Positions 6,099 through 6,677 of a DNA stretch of 6,677 bases are shown piece by piece. Under the pieces are notes generated by a model. That model saw only the letters and a program-made list of their open reading frames with translations, made no database searches and was not told where the DNA came from. Where the stretch lies: positions 1-6,677 of the forward strand of contig JAICSZ010000125.1 of NCBI GenBank assembly GCA_025936615.1. Reading direction: 5' to 3'. The position numbers were made by a program, and so were the translations under genes. Within the stretch, counting starts at the first letter, position 1. Each line of letters begins with the position of its first letter. The DNA comes from Pedococcus sp. (GTDB lineage Bacteria; Actinomycetota; Actinomycetes; Actinomycetales; Dermatophilaceae).

Positions 6099-6677
6099 AT
6101 GACTGAGCAGAGCGGTGGCGGGTTCTCGACGCGTGCGATCCACGCGGGCCAGGAGCCCGACCTCGGGACCGGTGCGGTGATCACCCCGATCTTCCAGGTG
6201 TCGACCTACAAGCAGGACGGCATCGGCGGGTTCCGGGGTGGGTACGAGTACTCGCGTTCCGCCAACCCCACCCGCACCGCGCTCGAGGAGTGCTTCGCGG
6301 CGCTCGAGGGCGGGACCCGCGGCTTCGCCTTCTCCAGCGGCCTCGCCGGGCAGGACACCCTGCTGCGCGCCCTGCTGGCGCCGGGCGACCACGTCGTCGT
6401 GCCCAACGACGCCTACGGCGGCACCTACCGGCTGTTCAACAAGGTGCTCGTGCCGTGGGGTGTCGAGCACACCATCGCGCCGATGGGCGACCTCGAGGCG
6501 GTGCGGGCGGCGATCCGGCCGGGGACCACCAAGGTGGTCTGGGTCGAGACGCCGACCAACCCGCTGCTCGGGATCGCCGACATCGCGGCGCTGGCCCAGC
6601 TCGCGCACGACCACGACGCGAGGCTGGTCGTCGACAACACCTTCGCGAGCAGCTACCTCCAGCAGCCGCTGAGCCTC
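6099..6677 (+). CDS. metB: Cystathionine gamma-synthase / gamma-lyase family, 5' part (3' end outside window)
   Basis: This is a PLP enzyme of the Cys/Met metabolism family. Cystathionine gamma-synthase makes cystathionine from an activated homoserine and cysteine; the closely related gamma-lyase splits cystathionine to cysteine. Actinobacterial members are named metB but can have either activity, and the 193 residues seen here do not separate the two. Visible signatures are FSTRAIHAGQEPD (9-21), the inter-subunit phosphate-binding segment YEYSRSANPTR (49-59), SSGLAG (79-84) at the cofactor phosphate, NDAYGGTYRLF (103-113) with the ring-stacking Tyr, WVETPTNPLL (148-157) and VVDNTFASSYLQQPL (177-191), where D179 contacts the pyridine nitrogen. 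The PLP lysine should lie just past the window edge. The ATG at 6099 gives the expected N-terminus. It lies 10 nt after the preceding gene and probably has its own leaderless promoter. cbs, on the same strand upstream, belongs to the same pathway. Confidence 0.93.
   Translation, partial: MTEQSGGGFSTRAIHAGQEPDLGTGAVITPIFQVSTYKQDGIGGFRGGYEYSRSANPTRTALEECFAALEGGTRGFAFSSGLAGQDTLLRALLAPGDHVVVPNDAYGGTYRLFNKVLVPWGVEHTIAPMGDLEAVRAAIRPGTTKVVWVETPTNPLLGIADIAALAQLAHDHDARLVVDNTFASSYLQQPLSL

Noticed and set aside
6060..6100. SAM or cobalamin riboswitch upstream of metB
   Set aside because: Only 10 nt separate metB from the preceding gene, and no riboswitch core is visible; the signals fit a leaderless start instead.
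5435..6614. Minus-strand open frames opposite the unknown gene and metB
   Set aside because: Low-complexity translations; metB in the forward frame is certain.

Overview
The window reads as chromosomal DNA from a high-GC actinomycete. Codons strongly favour G or C in the third position. The cystathionine beta-synthase and cystathionine gamma-synthase sequences look actinobacterial, and two starts carry actinobacterial-style promoter signals (a sigma-R/SigH-like promoter and a probable leaderless promoter). The genus cannot be fixed from this window; an Intrasporangiaceae- or Nocardioides-like organism is only a guess. I see no rRNA, tRNA, CRISPR array, insertion sequence, integrase, phage gene or attachment site.

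Layout. Bases 1-743 (+) hold the 3' part of cbs, with its C-terminal CBS-domain pair. Bases 744-932 are non-coding; they contain a weak hairpin and a 60-bp interrupted dyad ahead of the next gene. A forward cluster follows: a sugar-porter-like MFS transporter (933-2399), a degenerate universal stress protein (2409-2966), a DUF1992 / DnaJC28-domain protein (2976-3509) and a short-chain dehydrogenase/reductase (3572-4597). The first three are separated by 9-nt gaps and probably form an operon. The reductase meets msrA (4599-5309, minus strand) tail to tail with one base between stop codons. msrA diverges from an uncharacterised conserved protein with an H-R-P-C-x-x-C motif (5369-6088, +). Ten bases further on starts metB (6099 to the window end, +), which is cut by the window.

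How the genes relate. cbs and metB belong to the same sulfur amino acid pathway (cystathionine formation and use) and are close neighbours in many actinobacteria, for example in Mycobacterium tuberculosis. Here six genes lie between them. One of the six, msrA, is also linked to methionine through repair of oxidised methionine, and the usp gene fits a stress theme. The transporter, DUF1992 protein and reductase have no clear link to sulfur metabolism.

Overall this is a fairly ordinary housekeeping and accessory region. I did not find a convincing new defence, mobile or biosynthetic system. The observations most worth checking are the sigma-R-type promoter at msrA, the dyad upstream of the transporter, the uncharacterised H-R-P-C-x-x-C protein, and the usp/DUF1992 junction.
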